A DNA stretch of 64,000 nt from Pictodentalium vernedei. Its lineage: Eukaryota > Mollusca > Scaphopoda > Dentaliida > Dentaliidae. The notes below the pieces were generated by a model, which saw only the letters and a program-made list of their open reading frames with translations, was not told where the DNA came from and ran no database searches. The DNA is taken from assembly GCA_031216915.1 (NCBI GenBank), contig CM062297.1, positions 536,260,971 through 536,324,970 of the forward strand, in the 5' to 3' direction. This document shows positions 44,182 through 56,449 of the stretch, piece after piece. The position numbers and the translations under genes are program-made. Each line of letters starts with the position of its first letter. Position 1 is the stretch's first letter.

Positions 44182-44449
44182 TTAATTCTATATTCATTCT
44201 ACTCACGATTGATAAATATCACACTTACTCATAAGCATATTTGTACATAAAAGGTAAATGGGAGGTGAATGTGTGATTCTTATTATTCACCTGAACACTG
44301 CCAATTAACACATTCTGTGTAATATGTGCTGCTGATGTCTTGTCGCATGATCAAGTACAATGAAAATTGGTGCAGTGTGGCTCGTGCTCAAAATGAGTAT
44401 TTGAGAACTGACACTGTATTTTTGTATAACTAATTGGTAGAAGGGTTAA

Positions 44450-44692
44450 CTGGTAAAGTGCTGAGTTTTTTCTGACAACAAATCAAAGCTCATCATATAC
44501 TGCTCTATTACATTTAATTGGATAGTGCCTTATAGGCACTATCCAATTAAATGTCAGAGAGCAAGGTATTGTATAAAAAATCCGATCCATATCAGGGACA
44601 ATAAAGGCTTCCTCAGGTAGAATGTAGCTACAGACAGTTATTGCCTGTCACTTTTAGTAAAGCCCAAAATAGGGCTTCCAGCACTCTACCAG
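44450..44692. mobile_element. TTAA-flanked MITE with perfect central hairpin (family D)
   Basis: TTAA at 44446-44449 and 44693-44696. Terminal repeats CTGGTAAAGTGCTG / CTGGTAGAGTGCTG (13 of 14). The central hairpin has 19-bp perfect arms (CATTTAATTGGATAGTGCC) and a 5-base loop near 44512-44554. Confidence 0.85.
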
Positions 44693-44699
44693 TTAATGG

Positions 44700-45140
44700 T
44701 TCAAGGATTACTGCAATGTCACATGTAAAATTGCCCCATTGATGCTATTCCTAAAAAATGTATCCCTTGGTGCCAAATTGTTGCTCAATATCTAAGAAAA
44801 TGTAGGAGTTAACAAGGGCTGTGACTGCACAAAATCTGTTGAATCAAAGATTCCTGCCCACGGGCACATCTACTCTTCATACAGATACTTTACTGGAAAT
44901 TTCTGCTGGAAATTTACCTATTCAGGGATTATTTTGCCCTCTTTGGGAAAGGGTCTGGGGCCCAATCATTTGGAAAAATTCATGTTACGAAAGCTCCAAT
45001 TGGGAATTTGTTTGGAATAAGAAACACACAAAGAACAAGGGCTATAACTCTTGAAACATTATTTGAATCGAAACTTCCTATACATGTGCACATGTACGTA
45101 TCATACTCATACTGCACACCAAGTTTTGTAAAAATCCAAT
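44700..45140. other. Unclassified spacer
   Basis: No repeat termini. A 77-codon frame at 44821 shows no recognisable domain. Confidence 0.4.
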
Positions 45141-45142
45141 AA

Positions 45143-46566
45143 ACAAGAGGCCCCAGGGGGCCTTAGGCGCTCACCGAATGTTCCATACTGTTAAGACACA
45201 AATTTTATCAAAAGCTATTCTTAAGGTTCTACAGAGTAAATCTATACTCTCTGTGGAGCTAAAACATCAACAGAACTGAATGGGACAATGCTGCTGATTA
45301 AATATCAAAAGACTCTGCATGATGGTTCTGAAGAAGATTTTTAAAGAATTTTCCTTGAATTGCATAAAGTAAACATTCACGCCCCCATATTGAGCCCCAA
45401 TATTGATCAAAAGACTCAATTTGAACAAACGTGAATCCAACCCATACCAAGATGCTGCATACCAAATATCTAAAGATTCTGCCCACTGGTTCTGGGGAAG
45501 AAGATTGTTAAAGATTTTTTCTTAAATTGCACTAAGTAAAAATTCACACCCCCATAGTGATCCCCAATATTGAACGGGGGATTCAATTTGAGCAAACTTG
45601 AATCAGACCCATACCAAGATGCTGCATACCAAATATCAAAAGATTCTGCCCATCGGTTCCGTAAAAGAAGATTTTTAAAGAAATTTTCTTAAATTGCACT
45701 AAGTAAATATTCACACCCCTTTAGTGAGCCCCAATATTGATCGAAGGATTCAATTTGAACAAACTTGAATCAGACCCATACCAAGATGCTGTATACCAAA
45801 CATCAAAAGATCCTGCCCATTGGTTCTGGAGAAGATTTTTAAATTTTTTTTCTTAAATTGCACTAAGCAAAAATTCAGGTCCCCATAGTGAGCCCCAAAA
45901 TTGATCAAGTGACTCCATTTGAACAAACTTGAATCAGACCCACACCAAGATGCTGTATACCAAATATCAAAACATTCTGCCCACTGGTTCTGGAGAAGAA
46001 GATTTTTCCTTAAATTGCACTAAGGAAAAATCCATGCCCCTGTAGGGAGCCCCAATATTGATCAAGGGACTCGAGTTGAACAAACTTGAATCAGACCCAT
46101 ACCAAGATGCGGCATACCAAATATCAAAAGATTCTGCCCACTGGTTCTGGAGAAGAAAATTTTTAAAGAATTTTTCTTAAATTGCACTAAGTAAAAATTC
46201 ACGCCCCCATAGTGAGCCCCAATATTGGTTGAGGGACTCAATTTGAACAAACTTGAACCAGACCCATACCAAGATGCTGCATACCAAGTATCAAAAGATT
46301 CTGCCCATTGGTTCTGGAGAAGAAGTTTTTTAATAATTTTTCTATAATTCATATGGTGCTATCAGAGTTATACCCCATAAGAGCCCCCAAGGGGCATGGC
46401 CATTTCATTTGAACAAACATGAATTGCCATATAGTAATGAACATCCACATGAAGTTTCATGAAAATCGGACCATAGGTTTCTGAGGAGAAGTCGTTTGAA
46501 AAATGTTCACGACGACGGACGACGGACGGCAAGTGATAAGTTGAGCTCCCTTTGGTGAGCTAAAAA
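45143..46566 (+). mobile_element. Helitron-like element with ~166-bp units
   Basis: Left end AACAAGAGGCCCCAGGGGGC then AGGCGCTCACC. Units have CAAGATGCTGCATACCAAAT and TGGTTCTGGAGAAGAAGAT. The right end is GACGACGGACGACGGACGG, AAGTTGAGCTCCCTTTGGTG with a weak hairpin, and GAGCTAAAAA. Confidence 0.75.
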
Positions 46567-48230
46567 TTCCTCATATTGACGAAGTTATAATAAAATATGG
46601 ACCCTGGGACTTGGCTTTAACAAACTTGAATCCCCCCCCCCCCCCAAGGATGCAACACACCACATATCAAAACATTCTGACTGCTGGATTTGAAGAAGAA
46701 GAAGATTTTATAAGACAATTCCTCATTTCAAACTAAGTTACAATTCAAGCTCCCGCAGTGAGCCCAAAGCCCAAATATGGACCTAGGGACATGGCTTGAA
46801 CAAACTTGAAACTCACCCCCCTAAGGATGCTGCATACCAAATATCAAAACATTCCGAATGCTGGATCTGAAGAAGAAGATTTTTAAAGAAAATTCCTCAT
46901 TTTGAACTAAGTTATAATTCAGGCTACCACAGTGAGCCCAAATATGAACCCAGTGACTTGGCTTGAACGAACTTGAATCTCACCCCCTAAGCATGCTGCA
47001 TACCCAATATCAAAAGATTCTGCCAGCTAGATCTTGAGAAGAAGATTTTTTAAGAAATTTGCCTGAAATGCATTAAGTTCGAATTCGGGCTTCTATACTG
47101 AGCCCAAATATGTATCCAGGGGGCCTATTTGAACAAACTTGAATCAGATCCACCCCACAATGTTGCATACCAACATTTAAAGAAAATTCCTCATTTTCAA
47201 CTAAGTTATAATTCGGGCTACCACAGTGAGCCCAAATATGAACCCAGGGACTTGGCTTGAACGAACTTGAATCTCACTCCCCTAAGCATGCTGCATACCC
47301 AATATCAAATGATTCTGCCTGCTAGATCTTGAGAAGAAGATTTTTTAAGAAATTTGCCTGAAATGCACTAAGTTCGAATTCGAGCTTTTATAGTGAGCCC
47401 AAATATGAATCCAGGGGACCGATTTGAACAAACTTGAATCAGATCCACCCCACAATGTTGCATACCAAATATCAAAAGATTCTGCCTGCTGGATCTGGAG
47501 AAGAAGATTTTTTAATGTTTTTCCCATTGCCTACAGTGTTAAAAAGTGCTGACTCAGCACTTTTTCAAAGTCCCGAAACTGTACCCTATGATAAAACAAA
47601 TGGAAATTTTTTTTGACCAATCCTTTCTGTTGGTCCCAAGGAAGCTTCACACCAAATAAAAATTCTCACTGCCGTGCAGTTTTGGAGATATGTGCGTTTT
47701 AATTTTTTTCTATTTTTAGCTCCTGCGGTTCCCACGGGGCTGCGGGAAAAATTTTTTTGCATAAATTAGGTACTTATGACCCAATAAGCCCTCACATAAA
47801 ATTTGGTTCAAATCGGCCTCTCGGTTCGGAAAACTTAAATTTGGGGTGGGGCCAAAATTCTTGCCCCTCCCATAAAGTCGCCAAATATTGCCCCTCAAAC
47901 TTTTCTTGAACAAACTTGAGTCTACATCTCAAAAGGAAGCTGCATACCAAATATCAAGTCTCTGCTACTGCTGGTTCATGAGAAGATTTTCAAAGATTTT
48001 GGTGCCCCTTGGGGGGTGTGGCCCCACCCAGGAGGAGGGGCAACTTCATTTGAACAAATCTTAATCGACATTAGGTAATAAACATTTACCCAACATTTGA
48101 AAAATATTGGGCCAGTGGTTTCTTCGGAGAAGTTGGTTTTGTAAAGTTTACGCCGGACGATGACGGATGGATGACGGACAGAAAGCGATTAGTAAAGCTC
48201 CCCTTGAGCTTCACTCAGGTGAGCTAAAAA
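46567..48230 (+). mobile_element. Second Helitron-like element, directly adjoining
   Basis: Units with GAATCTCACCCCCCTAAGGA, TGCATACCAAATATCAAAA and TGGATCTGAAGAAGAAGAT, then the same unique part as in 5400-6000 and 20740-21436 (TTCCCACGGGGCTGCGGGA; AATTTGGTTCAAATCGG). It ends GCTTCACTCAGGTGAGCTAA. It has no AGGCCCC start of its own, so it was either truncated or inserted by its neighbour. Confidence 0.65.
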
Positions 48231-48231
48231 A

Positions 48232-48440
48232 AAAGATGGGCATATAAAAATCCGACTGGAACTATAATTGCAGGTGCACAGGTTCCCATGGTGGTGAACA
48301 TTCATACCAAGTTTTGAGCAAACTGGTCCATAAACGCCGGAAAAAATCTCCAGACAAAATTATATCTATGGATCGGATGGACAGATGGACAAGGTGATTC
48401 CAGTATACCCCCCCTAACTCATTGCAGGGGGTATAAAAAC
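48232..48440. mobile_element. Small hairpin-ended element
   Basis: Ends with ATACCCCCCCTAACTCATTG and CAGGGGGTATAA, a stem like the end of the family-4 elements, preceded by GGATCGGATGGACAGATGGA. Probably a one-unit relative. Confidence 0.4.
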
Positions 48441-48970
48441 TGTTCAAAGACTGAGAACAAGGAAGGATATACGTACATCATGATCTAGAATTTGGACTGC
48501 ATCGAAATGGTGGAGTATTTGACCAACTCAGGGAAAGGTCATGTTCATCAGGGTCAATTTTAAAATATTTCAAGCATATCACTAAGTGCACTAAACTTCC
48601 ACAATTATTGGAAGCATCCAACAACTTATATGATGCCTCAAATTTTTGGAATTTAATCAAACACACATTTCTGTTTCACTGCAATGACTTGAGTTTCCCC
48701 AGCTGAACATGGACAGCTGCTAAGAGAGGGATGTGTAAGACTGCATTTGGTTGGTTGAGCAGATGGGGGTGGAGGGCTACACCTCTATTAGATCCCGCTT
48801 ATTTTGCTTTTATTTGAACAAACTGGAATTGGATGTTGTGAGGAGCTTTCAAAATAAGTTTGAAGAAAAGAGCCTGGCAATTTCAGACAAGATGTTGTTA
48901 ATAGTATATTCACAAATGCTTCAGGATAGATTCCAGACATAAGCAATAGCTATAATTGACTGAAGTAATT
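48441..48970. other. Unclassified sequence
   Basis: Two ~62-codon frames on opposite strands (48478-48666 and 48751-48942) show no recognisable domain or splice context. Confidence 0.4.
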
Positions 48971-48971
48971 T

Positions 48972-49592
48972 AACAAGAGCAAGGCGAAGCGTGGCATATG
49001 CTCCCTCCTGCAATACCACGGATAGCATTATGCCATCAAAAGCATGACATGTGCCTGCAGCAATCTGTACTAATATAAACAAGCTTGGCAAAAATTATTT
49101 CAATCCAACGTATAATGACAGAGCTAGAGCAGCAAATATGTTGGACGGACACATTTTTCAATCATTCCCTAAGTTAAACAAGGGCAAATAACACTGTAAA
49201 TGCTCATGCAAAGATATTAATTCTACTGTGGGATCTGTTCCCCCATGCTGAGGAACAAGCATGGTCAAAATTATTTGAATTCAACATATGATAACAGAGC
49301 TAGAGCAACAAATATGTTGGACGGACACATTTTTCAATCATTTTTCAATAATAATCCCCTAAGTTAAACAAGGGAAAATAACTCTGTAAATGTTTATGCG
49401 AAGATGTTAATTCTGCTGTTGGATCCGTTCCCCAAATGTTGACGGACAAGCATGGCAAAAATTACTTGAATCCGACAAATAATGACCGTGCTAGAGCAGC
49501 AAATATGTTGGACAGACACATTTGCATTACGCACGAACGTATGCAGCTCTCCACTAGATACCCCCTCCGACCAAGTCGTGGGCATAATAAGT
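48972..49592 (+). mobile_element. Satellite-cored element with ~180-bp units
   Basis: Starts AACAAGAGCAAGGCGAAG. Repeats containing ATGTTGGACGGACACATTTT lie near 49138 and 49315, with a third partial near 49505. Ends CCACTAGATACCCCCTCC and GTGGGCATAATAA. Same architecture as the other Helitron-like elements. Confidence 0.5.
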
Positions 49593-50110
49593 TACAACTT
49601 TAATACAGATAAATCAGAAAATAAATCACCTTTCTGGTTTTTTATTTTTTATTTTTGAAGCTCATCTGAGTCTTTGAACAGTGTCATCATTGTGATATGT
49701 TGACAAATGAAACCATCAGTTGCCTAGTTGGTGAATGAAAAAATATATGGAATTTGCACAACTGTGAAGAAAAAAAAATTCAGGACTTTCAAGGATTTTA
49801 TAAGGAATTTTTAACAGGGTTCCTTGAGGCATGGATTGATAAAACTGAAGGTTATTCAAGGCCGCTTCTCCATATATTTCAGCATTTTTCAAGGCCTTAC
49901 AATAGCTAAATTAAAAGATTTTCAAGGCCCTGCCTTCACTTGTCTTAACTAGGCCCTTGGTCATTACCCCATTCTCCCAGTTCCCTAAAAGGGAAGTGGG
50001 AGGATGGGGTAACGACCAGAGGGTCCAAGTAAGGACTATGCCTTCACAAACTCTGGCATATAAAACTTTTTTTGTGTTGATCACATGCTTCATCAGCATT
50101 TTTTTTTTTC

Positions 50111-50246
50111 AGTATATTCAAGACTTTTCAAGGCCTCCTGACACATTTTCAAGGATTTCAAGGCCTTGCTTGACCCTCAGTATATTCAAGACTTTTCAAG
50201 GCCTCCTGACACATTTTCAAGGATTTCAAGGCCTTGCTTGACCCTC
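50111..50246 (+). repeat. Perfect 68-bp tandem duplication
   Basis: AGTATATTCAAGACTTTTCA starts at 50111 and again at 50179; the two copies appear identical. The surrounding 49780-50290 is built of looser TTTCAAGGCCTT-type repeats. Confidence 0.95.
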
Positions 50247-50351
50247 AGTCAAATTCAAGGCTGTTCCTTGAATCCAAGGTCCCATGGGAACACTGTTTAA
50301 GCACTTTTCAGAACCTTCATTGCAAAATTATTTTCTTCATCTATAGTGTGA

Positions 50352-50566
50352 GTATTTATTTATTGGTGTTTAAGGTCACATACTTCTGCACAATGGGTAA
50401 TCGTAGCCACAACATGGAGGTAAAGTAAAGTCCAGCCAATCATTTATACCCATGTTGACCATTTTAGAGGACTTTCACCCCAAGCATTGGTGACCGGGTC
50501 CTATTTTACCAGTAAAACAGAGCTTGTTTACCACAGGGTTCACTTCCCAGGGTTCCCACAGGGAGA
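50352..50566 (-). mobile_element. Short retroposon sharing the SINE tail
   Basis: TTTATTTATTGGTGTTTAAG tail and the same body as 12683-12897. Flanked by TATAGTGT at 50342-50349 and 50569-50576, a probable target duplication. Confidence 0.75.
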
Positions 50567-50759
50567 TATATAGTGTTGGTAAACAAATCAGTTAACAATT
50601 CTAACTCAGACCAGTAATACCTGTCCCTGATCCTTACAAAGCTCTTCCGAGAGCTTAACAAGTATCAGCTTTAAATGCAGGTATCATTCCAATGAATAAC
50701 AAAATGCAATTTCCATGATAAAAGCATACAAATACCATGAGATATAGATATACATTTAA

Positions 50760-51059
50760 CTGGTTGAGTGGTAGAAGCCACTGCCAGGGTGCTACTGAAA
50801 AGTGCTGAAACCACTATAGTGGCTTTCCACTGTACACATTAGCTTGTTGTTTGCTCAGCAGTAGAAAAAAAATGTTTAGAAACAATTGTTTTTTTACCAT
50901 TTATTGGAGAGTGCCAATAGGCAGTCTTCAATAAATGGTAATAAAACAATTATTTATGAAGAACATCTTGCTAAACTTACCTTGCTGGTAACATGGTGTC
51001 GTTGAAAAAAATATTGATGTCACAAATGATCTTTGAAAAATAATGTAGTGCTCTACCAA
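50760..51059. mobile_element. TTAA-flanked MITE with central hairpin (family D)
   Basis: TTAA at 50756-50759 and 51060-51063. Ends CTGGTTGAGTGGTAG and, in reverse, ATTGGTAGAGCACTAC. The central stem, near 50895-50945, pairs TTACCATTTATTG and TGCC with their complements around AATA. Confidence 0.8.
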
Positions 51060-51069
51060 TTAATCAAAA

Positions 51070-52117
51070 CTAGAACCATTCCAGAAGGTGATAACATCTC
51101 ACTTTTGGCTTTCTGGAATGCAACTCTGAATGTAGAGGTTCGAAATTTTGGAAAAAGTGAGTGTTCACTTACTAGAGGGAATGTCTGAGATATTTTATCA
51201 AAATCAGTTCATAAATGTAGAAGTTACATACCCACAGGATTTCGTACAGAAATCTCTAATAAGTCTAAGTTCAAGGGGAGCTAACTTGGTGAAAATTGTA
51301 GTGGCTTGAAAATTTGGAAATATGCATGTATTCACTTACTAGTAAAGTTTAATGTAAATCTAATAATATATGAAGAAGGAGTTACACACAGAATTCCATA
51401 TAAATACCTGTATTGAATCAAGTGGAGAAAACTTTGTTAAAATTATGGCCGCTTAAAAATTTCGGACAATGTGCATGTTTGTTTATTAATGGTCATGATT
51501 GAGAAGTTTCACTGAAATCATTTCATAAATATAGAAGATGCACAAACAAGAATATCAAAGAAATCTAAATTAAATCATCCAGGTTCAAAGGGAGATAACT
51601 TGGTTAAAACATAAAATTTGGAAACCTGTTTATGTCCAAAGCTAGTCATCAGGTACAAAAAAGTTTCAAAATAAAAAAAAAAATGTAAGAGTTACACTCA
51701 AAAAAGAACTTCATTTTGAGGTCTATATCAAATCTGACTTGAAGAGGAGATAACTTAGTTAAAATTGTTACTGATGAAAACTCCTGAAATACATTCATGT
51801 CCAATTGCTAGTCATCACGATTAAAAGGTCTCGTCGGAATCGTATTATAAGTGTAGAAGGAGTTACACACACAAGAAATCAAAATCTGTTACAAATCAAA
51901 TTTCAGGCAGAGATAAATTATCACAGCTTGAAAACTTGGGAATATGTGCTTGATGATTTATTGGTAGTGAAGTTTGATGTTTCGCTGAAATAGGTTCATA
52001 GATGTTGGAGGGGATGCCCACACATGAACTTTGGATGGACATACAGTGAGTCTGACATATGGATGGACAGATGAAGAGGCTGACGACACATTAGCCTCCA
52101 CCTAAGTGAGGGTATAA
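51070..52117 (-). mobile_element. Helitron-like element, family 4, shorter copy
   Basis: Minus orientation: begins TTATACCCTCAC and ends GGAATGGTTCTAG, with a hairpin CATTCCAGAA/TTTCTGGAATG just inside the CTAG end. The flanks AAAA|TAG give an A|T target with no duplication, as in the copy at 31686-33958. The core has diverged ~170-bp units (GGGAGATAACTTGGTTAAAA). Confidence 0.7.
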
Positions 52118-53200
52118 TAGATCAACCATTTATTGAAATAGAATTTTTCATGGGCTTCCCATTACTCTTTCCAAAAAGATCAAATTTTAAAACACTTTCA
52201 AGGACCTAGACTTTCATTCTTGAAATTCAAGAACCTTTAAGGACCCATGTGAGAGCAATAAATCATAAATTTTAGATCAATATTATATTACTGACGTTTT
52301 TTATTCATGGAAAAATTAATGCAAATACCGATACAATACAGTGGAACAAAAGAAAAGAAAGTTGGGAATATCTGCCTGAATTCTTCCCAAAATAATTATC
52401 AGTGTCAGCTATATAGGTAAGTAAAAAAGTTAAGCATAAGAGAAAATTGTCATAAACATTTGTGGGAAATTTCTTCTTTGAACAAATGATTTTGTACACA
52501 AAATCTTAACAGAATTTGCGCTGCTGTTTGCACAATGCAAGAAAAAATCTCATTTTGCAATTTTTTTGCCCAAAATGAAAAAAACAAACCCTTCTCTTCA
52601 ACCTATATGCATTGCAGCAAATGATCATTGGTAGATTTGTGATTGAGTAAAAGGAATGACCACCCGCTCACACTCACTTTTGTATCTGACTGACAAGTGA
52701 AAATTAATTAAAATGTCAATCCCTATCGTTCAGTATTAAGGCTTTTGTCTTCAGTCATCAGTCTTGACAAATATTTTACAGCACCTTATTGTCAACAATC
52801 AAGTTTTATGATCATATATATTGTTCTTTGTTATTAGGATTATGAAATTTGCTTCTATTATTTATGTATCTTTGTATTTTCACTTCATTTGTTTCAAAGT
52901 TGGAATACAAATATAACAAAACCCCTCATCTCTATTAATTCAAACACCCATAAAAGTGTTTGCATTTTTTTTTTTTTTGATTTTGAAAAAACAATTACTT
53001 TTTGCAAAAAAATTTCAAAAAAGGTTTTCAGTCCAGCCCCAATCCTGATCTTACATAACATGGGCACAAAGCTAAGTTGTTATGGCTGCACACATGGCAT
53101 GCCAAACTCTCGGCCATCAACCTAATTCTTTTAGGAATTTGATGATGATATTGGCCATTTGTTTACCCACTTTTCATGGAGTTTGCATGCAGACTACCAT
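52118..53200. other. Unclassified AT-rich stretch
   Basis: No element ends, RNA gene or credible exon recognised. Confidence 0.45.
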
Positions 53201-53208
53201 TGATTTAA

Positions 53209-53440
53209 CCATTCACCTAACATGAAAGGCAGACAACACATTCAAACAAAATTCTTGAATAACTAATTTTTTTCATTTTTTGCACCAAAAACATAGCTTA
53301 TGACTCAATGGAACGAGCTCAATCAGCGCATTCCAATGAGGGGGTTGTAAACTATGTTTTTGAGACAAAAATAATGAAAATTATATGGCAATTTTTGTGA
53401 ATAGTGCTGTTCGGTTTTGGCTGTTGTGTTGGGTAAAGGG
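53209..53440. mobile_element. TTAA-flanked MITE (family C)
   Basis: TTAA at 53205-53208 and 53441-53444. Ends CCATTCACCTAACA and, in reverse, CCCTTTACCCAACA. The centre has a diverged hairpin (GGAACGAGCTC...GCGCATTCC) inside AAAACATAG/CTATGTTTT arms. Confidence 0.8.
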
Positions 53441-53717
53441 TTAATGTGTCAGTCAGAAAAGCAAACCATTGGGCAAGCATATGCGGTGGACTATTTAGAG
53501 GATTCCAGTCTATAAGTTTCGAATTCCTTAAAGAATCCTACTACTGACTTGATAGCATGCATGCTGTATGTGCAAGTTGAATGAATCAACTCATGAAAAA
53601 TACCTTTTTCCTGTCATTGTGATCTGAGTATTAGATGCCACTAGAAAGAAGGTTGTCTTGAATGTTAGATGTCAGCACAAGGTATGTTAAGAAGTTGATG
53701 TGGCATATTTGGACTGT

Positions 53718-54067
53718 TCAAACAAGAGCTGAAGGAAATTATACCCCCACTGCAGTGATGGACCGATGAAGCATAAATGAATTAAAAACAAAGTATAATT
53801 GAGATATTAAGGACCATGACTCTGGTGAAAAATATGCAGACAACTTTTTATTTATTTATTTACTGGTGTTTAGGGTCACATATTTCTGCACAATGGCTAA
53901 TCATGACCACAGACAACTTTTTTATAACATGTACAGAAGTGGCTTGTCACAAGGATCCCTCATACCAAATTTCATTGAAATCCACCAACTCACTGCTGAG
54001 ATATTGCTGCGGACAGACTGACAGATGGGTGTGCAGCCACGCATTCTCCAGACTGGGGGTACAACAA
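53718..54067. other. Possible small hairpin-ended element split by a SINE tail
   Basis: AACAAGAGCTGAAGG and TATACCCCCACTGCAGTG at the left and GACTGACAGATGG...CTGGGGGTACAA at the right resemble ends of the satellite-cored elements. Interrupted at 53850-53910. Confidence 0.3.
53850..53910 (-). mobile_element. Extremely 5'-truncated SINE (tail only)
   Basis: Only the ~60-bp tail is present, flanked by a perfect 12-bp duplication AGACAACTTTTT (53838-53849 and 53911-53922). It shows directly that the tail is the end at which reverse transcription begins. Confidence 0.85.
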
Positions 54068-54092
54068 CACACCTGTGCTTAACACAACTTAA

Positions 54093-54318
54093 CCCTTAAA
54101 GACCAAATTCCAACTTTGATACTTTTAACTGCAACAGAACAAGTGCACTAACATGCTGTCTCTGGAGAAATAAGCAAGTTACATTTAAGTACCTTGCCAG
54201 TTGTTTTTTGGCAAGTCTTGGCTGCCTATATAAGCAGCCAAGACTTGCCTAGAGACAACTGAAAAGCTAGACTGTCAAACTATAGAAAAACTATATAAAA
54301 CTTTCAAGACCCTTAAGG
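54093..54318. mobile_element. TTAA-type MITE with central hairpin (family A)
   Basis: TTAA at 54089-54092, ends CCCTTAAAG and CCCTTAAGGG, right TTAA eroded to TTTA. The centre pairs GGCAAGTCTTGGCTGC with GCAGCCAAGACTTGCC (about 54211-54252), extended outward by TTGT/ACAA pairs. Confidence 0.85.
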
Positions 54319-54419
54319 GTTTAGGTTACATCTACATCCTCATGATTCCATCCCCAAAAAATCGCAATTCAAATTTTATTATTTTTCCAGTATTCACCTC
54401 CAAAACACACCGTTAACTT

Positions 54420-54545
54420 ATCACCCCCCCCCCCCCCCCCCCCCATTGGAATGAGCTCATTCCAAGGAGGGGTCACAAGCTGTGAACATTTTAAATTATT
54501 CAAGAAAAAAATCGCAAGTGTCATTTCTAGTCATGTCAAGGGTTG
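54420..54545. repeat. Partial family-C MITE with poly-C
   Basis: Has the central palindrome TTGGAATGAGCTCATTCCAA directly after a 21-base C run (54424-54444). Termini not clear. Confidence 0.5.
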
Positions 54546-54771
54546 ACATGTTTCTCTGTGTATAATTTCAAAAGCATGAATATATCACCATCTTCTCACC
54601 AGCCGTGAAACCTATCCAACAAATGCTTCACAAACCTTCAAACATAATTCCTTATACTAAATTATCACTTCCATTTTAATTGAATTATTACTTACATCTT
54701 AAAATAAAGCACATACAATTACTATGATAACCAATTTTATATTTATTTTTGATTCATTACAAAAGTCTTAA

Positions 54772-55002
54772 CCCTTAAGGGACTGAACAAGTGTCTTGAA
54801 TTCCCACCATTCCTCAGTCTTTATACATCTAATAGCTAAGCAGTGATTTCTAGTTTAGTCTTGGCTGCCTATGAAGGCAGCCAAGAGTTGGCTAGAAACC
54901 ACTGCCTAGGTAATTTGTCTATTGTCAGCAGGACCGCCTCAAGATGGTATGTTTAGGGCACCTGTTCTGAGGTCGGAAAAGTCTGAAATAGGCAATTAAG
55001 GG
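54772..55002. mobile_element. TTAA-flanked MITE with central hairpin (family A)
   Basis: TTAA at 54768-54771 and 55003-55006. Starts CCCTTAAGGG and ends AATTAAGG. Central stem AGTCTTGGCTGCC/GGCAGCCAAGA near 54862-54888. 231 bp. Confidence 0.85.
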
Positions 55003-55086
55003 TTAACAAAAAAAGTATTGCACATAAAAAGGGTCTTTGCGTCCATTCTCTTGATCATTTTGTTATCAATGTTATGTATGGTGAGA

Positions 55087-55459
55087 CCCTGTTAATTGAA
55101 TAGTCACTTTACCAGAGAAATAATCAAATTACTAAGAATACCTAATAAATGGGCATCTGGTCATTTCCTTTATTCTAGTGAAAAACTTAGTATTTATTCT
55201 ATTATGTTCTGACTGACAAAGCTCATGGAACTCTGTCAAACAAAATATAACAGAATAAATGCATACATGTACTGAGGCCAAATAGGTCTAATAAGATATG
55301 GAATTCAGTGGTTGTCAATGTAATTCTTTGATATGTTAGATTTGTTTTATTCAATTTATAGGAGTTTGCTCTATAACCTATATGCAAGTAACAGGTCAAA
55401 TTTGTACTGATGGTATGGTAAATGGTTTGTTTTTTTGAAGTGATGGTCAATTAACAGGA
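55087..55459. mobile_element. TIR element with weak central hairpin
   Basis: Ends CCTGTTAATTGAATAGTCAC and, in reverse, CCTGTTAATTGACCATCACT. The centre GACAAAGCTCATGGAACTCT followed by GTCAAACAAAAT is a diverged form of the family-B hairpin at 44059-44100. The window start carries another copy of the same terminus. Confidence 0.65.
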
Positions 55460-56445
55460 TTATTCAAGTAAAAATTGAAAGTGGGATCCACACTGGTACA
55501 GGTCCTTAAATTCTAACTACAAATTATTATGATATTATCAACCATTACTGAGTTATCTATACTAACATTGTTTTTTAAATATAGGTGAAATAACACTTTT
55601 TATTGAAAATATAAGCATTTAGAGTAGTTTTGAACAGGAGAGAAATTTAATAGAAAAGACAGAACTGCATAAATCATTCCAAGGTTTCAGTGCCATAAAA
55701 CTATTCTACTATGATAGTAACTTGGTGTGACTCTGACGAAACATGCTTGGATGTGATGCATCGTTTAAAAGGGCATACCGAGATCTTTCCAAGAGTGTAC
55801 AGGCTTCATTTTTGGATGGGAATCCAGGAATATGATTCCCATAATATTCCCATAAAACATAACAAGAATCTTTTTTTGATTTCCATTCATTCCAGTGATC
55901 AAATTTAGAAACTTAGGGGTTTCATTTGTTTAAATATAAAATGGCAACAAAGGTTTGTCAAAACATTGCTTGAAAGTACTTACATGTTTTTTTTTATCTA
56001 CTTATTCAGAATGTTTGTTGACCCAAAATTTGCTAACAGTACTCTCAAAATCATTTTGTGATATGAGAATTTCTCCATGTGTGTCTCAGCACTGGAAAAG
56101 TTTGCATGTTACATAACATAGGGTTCATTCTTAAGTGCTAGTTAGGCCCAGGGAAACAAAAAGAAAGAGAATTTATGGGGGGAATTTCCAAACAGGGTTG
56201 ACCCACAGATCTTTCTACAACTGATCTGCTTGAATATCAGCATAAATTATCACAATACATTTTGCCTTCTCCAATATGGCAAGTGTCATTCGGAGCGTGA
56301 AATTTCTTCAACAGTAAAGTTTAATTACTTGAAAGCCATCACTGGTGTTTACTGATGGCTCAGCATAAACACTTGTAAAACAATGTCAACTTTTTAATAT
56401 CAGAACTGCTTTTAGTAATTAATTATTTTCTTTTCTTATTGATGT
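55460..56445. other. Unclassified AT-rich stretch
   Basis: No element ends or convincing coding region recognised. Confidence 0.45.
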
Positions 56446-56449
56446 TCAA

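Noticed and set aside
55711-55908. 65-codon frame in a repeat-poor stretch as a host exon
   Set aside because: No recognisable domain or clear splice sites, and its length is within chance for AT-rich DNA.
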